In this document: one piece after another, positions 63,013 to 64,000 of the stretch
How the letters are laid out: each line of letters opens with the position of its first letter
How positions within the stretch are numbered: position 1 is the first letter of the stretch
From: JALEFZ01 sp039817415
GTDB taxonomy: Bacteria > Bacteroidota > Bacteroidia > J057
NCBI GenBank assembly: GCA_039817415.1
Contig: JBCBVV010000002.1
Coordinates: 124,001 to 188,000, forward strand
Length of the DNA: 64,000 bases
Direction: 5' to 3'
Notes under the pieces: model-generated
What the model saw: only the letters and a program-made list of their open reading frames with translations
What the model was told of the DNA's origin: nothing
Database searches by the model: none
Program-made: the position numbers and the translations under genes

Positions 63013-63855
63013 CTACAACAATGAGTAAAACATCGTCTCCACTATCCGCTTTTTAAATTCCTTTTTGGAAACAGAAGTTCCTATCACATAATGCTTTCCA
63101 TACAGCTCGAATTCGATATAATCTTGCTTCTTTCTGGTAAACATCCGAGCAGTTTTTAAGGCCTTGTCGAGTTTCTTTTTGAAGGCTTTGGTCGTGTATT
63201 TTTCCTGGATACGATTGATCAGTTTTTCTCTAAAAGGGGCATAAAAATCCTGGTAAGAAATCGAACTCATCTCCGGCAAGCGATACCCAATTTCCCTGTC
63301 CATGATTTTATGTAGAAGAACGAATAGCGCCTGATCTGGCTGACTTAGCCTAGTATATAGTTCATCCTTCCACATGGCAATAGAAACAGCCCTTTTCTCA
63401 AAGCCTGTTCCACTAAAGGTTTTGTAGGAATACAGTGTATCGGCTAACCAAATATAGGGCAAGGCTTTGGCAGGCATGTCATGTCGCACAAACATCTTCG
63501 CACAAACCATGGCTGCGTTATGGCGGTAATTGGCAAAGGGTTGCATGAAATCGACACCTTCGTCTCTATCGTTTAGCTTGGAATCAAAAATTTTGTTGAA
63601 CCATATCTCAGCTGTTTCCAAGCTATCCATAGTTGCATAGGCTACCGCAATGTTGTTAAAGGAGCTGCCGTAAAAGAGGCTGGTGTCGTTTCCATTTGCC
63701 AAGATAGCTTTCCACTTATGTACCGCATCCAGATATTGACCTTGCTGATAAAGATTCAGCCCTTCAGCAAAAAAGGTGCTATCAAGATGTTGTGCTTTGA
63801 GTGAAGGTGGAATGAGTATGGAAATGAGGAAAAAGAAGAGAAGGTGCTGTTTCAT
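63013..63855 (-). CDS. secreted TPR-type protein
   Basis: A 280-residue protein with a signal peptide (LLFFFLISILIPPSLKAQ). Tetratricopeptide-like helices follow (EGLNLYQQGQYLDAVHKWKA, NNIAVAYATMDSLETAEIWF), then a lysine-rich C-terminal half (KAFKKKLDKALKTARMFTRK). Such proteins act as periplasmic adaptors, but no partner is indicated by context. Confidence 0.7.
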   Translation of the reverse strand: MKQHLLFFFLISILIPPSLKAQHLDSTFFAEGLNLYQQGQYLDAVHKWKAILANGNDTSLFYGSSFNNIAVAYATMDSLETAEIWFNKIFDSKLNDRDEGVDFMQPFANYRHNAAMVCAKMFVRHDMPAKALPYIWLADTLYSYKTFSGTGFEKRAVSIAMWKDELYTRLSQPDQALFVLLHKIMDREIGYRLPEMSSISYQDFYAPFREKLINRIQEKYTTKAFKKKLDKALKTARMFTRKKQDYIEFELYGKHYVIGTSVSKKEFKKRIVETMFYSLL

Positions 63856-63895
63856 CTTTTGTAAAAGGTATCAGAATAGGGTAAGGGACTTTCGA

Positions 63896-64000
63896 TTACT
63901 TTCGACAGGAACATTCATGGTGCTCATTGAGATAGGCGATGCTTTCCATACAAAGGCCCTTTAGCGCATCGATATTGATGTCGTCCAACTTCTTTATGTA
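63896..64000 (-). CDS. C-terminal fragment of a protein continuing past the window
   Basis: The frame is open from the window end and stops at 63896-63898, giving KKLDDINIDALKG...SIAYLNEHHECSCRK. It ends in a Cys-containing tail. It is too short to identify, but is plausibly the end of a real gene on the minus strand. Confidence 0.45.
   Translation of the reverse strand, partial: YIKKLDDINIDALKGLCMESIAYLNEHHECSCRK

Overview
The window comes from a member of the Bacteroidota, probably a marine gliding/T9SS lineage such as Saprospiria or Cytophagales, although the order cannot be fixed from sequence alone. It carries a type IX secretion and gliding-motor cluster (PorP/SprF, GldK, GldL, GldM, GldN), a T9SS cargo enzyme with the matching C-terminal sorting domain, TonB-dependent import, many lipoproteins, promoters resembling the Bacteroidota TTTG / TAnnTTTG consensus, and few Shine-Dalgarno sequences. 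No rRNA, tRNA, CRISPR array, transposase or prophage was seen.

Layout. (1) 1-1566: the 3' part of a PD40/OmpA-type envelope protein. (2) 1570-10791: a catabolic locus with an AraC regulator, TonB receptor, GH63 glycosyl-glycerate hydrolase, two sodium/solute symporters and a glycerate kinase. The gene set points to use of glucosylglycerate or mannosylglycerate (the red-algal solute digeneaside). (3) 10853-20999: DUF2851 protein, membrane patatin, a ParE-like toxin-antitoxin pair, a CPBP-family protein lacking its catalytic residues, MOSC protein, outer-membrane barrel, MscL and Dxs. (4) 21249-25935: three tandem paralogous outer-membrane-type proteins and two tandem paralogous lipoproteins of unknown function. 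(5) 25988-29969: xerD and a solitary nuoJ, divergent from an acyl-CoA oxidase with an extra N-terminal domain. (6) 30180-38938: enolase-superfamily epimerase, PurU, DinB-like protein, DEAD-box helicase, GNAT, and a DtxR/MntR-type regulator divergent from a manganese-type binding lipoprotein. (7) 39086-42345: DUF4271 membrane protein, hemC and hemD. (8) 42485-50327: porP/sprF, gldK, gldL, gldM, gldN, then a second gldM paralog as its own unit. (9) 50390-64000, mostly minus strand: lipoproteins, a lone LolD/MacB-type ATPase, an ArsM-like methyltransferase with a Crp/Fnr regulator, a YD-repeat protein, a Baeyer-Villiger monooxygenase, a methyltransferase followed by a fused EutB-EutC ethanolamine ammonia-lyase with an export signal, a T9SS-secreted GH5 glucanase, and a TPR-type secreted protein.

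How they work together. The GldLM motor and the GldKN ring power secretion of CTD-tagged proteins such as the GH5 enzyme in the same window. The TonB receptor, GH63, symporter and glycerate kinase genes form a plausible uptake-to-glycolysis route ending in phosphoglycerate. The most unusual items are the apparently exported EutBC fusion, the extra GldM without its own GldL, the GldN with a 65-residue acidic insert, the residue-depleted CPBP protein and the tandem IPMEKG-motif protein family.
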